Source: Acidobacteriaceae bacterium (GTDB taxonomy: Bacteria > Acidobacteriota > Terriglobia > Terriglobales > Acidobacteriaceae). Taken from it: DNA of 6,072 nucleotides. Shown here in pieces: positions 5,911 through 6,072 of this stretch. The stretch is taken from the NCBI GenBank assembly GCA_003165855.1, contig PMXH01000026.1:1-6072 (forward strand). Reading direction: 5' to 3'. The notes under the pieces are model-generated. The model worked only from the letters and a program-made list of their open reading frames with translations. It searched no databases and was not told the DNA's origin. Made by a program: the position numbers and the translations under genes. Numbering within the stretch: position 1 is the first letter of the stretch; every line of letters starts with the position of its first letter.

Positions 5911-6072
5911 TCATCTGCGAATGCCTTCATTGAACAGGGATAGAATGCCCGTCGCCTCAAATAGGCGATGTAAGCGATCATGCAACCCCTGCAGCCTAAG
6001 CTCAGTTTCACAGTTTCGTGCGATCTTTAGCGCTTCGATCAGAGTGGCAACGCCGGAACTGTCGATATGGGT
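5911..6072 (-). CDS. C-terminal part of a STAS-domain protein (MlaB-like), cut by the window edge
   Basis: A minus-strand frame enters from the right edge and ends at TGA 5911-5913, giving 53 residues. It begins THIDSSGVATLIEALKIA, which is the core STAS motif. The D-S-S-G stretch corresponds to the loop holding the phosphorylatable serine of SpoIIAA and the equivalent threonine region of MlaB. It continues through an ELRL strand, an HRLFEATGI helix and LSLF, the normal end of a STAS domain. The stop is 25 nt before the mlaE start, so the gene is almost certainly the first visible member of the lipid-transport operon. In E. coli MlaB is a cytoplasmic STAS subunit bound to MlaF and required for activity, and the same role is inferred here. 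The N-terminal half lies outside the window, so it cannot be said whether this is a stand-alone STAS protein or the end of a larger one. It is too short a fragment to have been called by length alone. Confidence 0.75.
   Translation of the reverse strand, partial: THIDSSGVATLIEALKIARNCETELRLQGLHDRLHRLFEATGILSLFNEGIRR

Noticed and set aside
5886..6011. A 42-residue N-terminal extension of the MlaE frame back to ATG 6011
   Set aside because: It overlaps the STAS coding frame, has no family-like sequence and no ribosome site. The shorter start at 5885 gives a normal-length MlaE with a GAGG site.
1..6072. CRISPR arrays, insertion sequences, tRNA or rRNA genes, toxin-antitoxin or phage genes
   Set aside because: I found no regularly spaced repeats, terminal inverted repeats with transposase sequence, tRNA-like cloverleaf or defence/phage motifs. 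The window is nearly all accounted for by ordinary genes.

Overview
All the genes in this 6.07 kb window lie on the minus strand, so the window is described here from its right end to its left. The sequence suggests a diderm (Gram-negative) bacterium: it encodes an inner-membrane MCE/Mla-type lipid ABC transporter, a lipoprotein with a clear lipobox, and a sigma-54 activator. Base composition is moderately GC-rich by eye. Protein style (the MlaE/MlaD sequences and the short STAS-like proteins opening with MLRVQTEE) reminds me of Acidobacteriota, but that is an impression from memory and not a demonstrated assignment.

Right part (about 6072 to 2730): a compact five-gene operon. It begins with the C-terminal end of a STAS-domain protein (cut by the window edge). 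It continues with an MlaE-family permease, an MlaF-type ATPase, an MlaD/MCE substrate-binding protein with a long helical C-terminal extension, and an outer-membrane-type auxiliary lipoprotein (ABC_trans_aux/PqiC-like). Spacing is very tight: 25 nt, 0 nt, a 4-nt ATGA overlap and 19 nt. The products should form one trans-envelope lipid/hydrophobe transporter. STAS, E and F make the inner-membrane engine, D is the periplasmic ring plus needle or tunnel, and the lipoprotein is the outer-membrane contact. No MlaC (soluble carrier) or MlaA gene is present in the window.

Middle (2729 to 2450): a 280-bp intergenic stretch with hairpin-forming inverted repeats just after the operon, a weak sigma-70-like promoter candidate and a 10-bp palindrome.

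Left part (2449 to 389): a full-length 686-aa sigma-54-dependent activator of FhlA-like layout (GAF-GAF-AAA+-Fis HTH) with an intact GAFTGA loop and Walker motifs. It is followed by a 257-bp intergenic region. This region holds a strong -24/-12 sigma-54 promoter, and about 85 bp upstream of the predicted start site there is an imperfect inverted repeat suitable as an activator binding site. The promoter drives a second STAS-like gene whose first 43 codons are visible before the left edge. The most coherent regulatory reading is that the activator controls this sigma-54 promoter. Whether it also affects the lipid transporter is not shown by the sequence.
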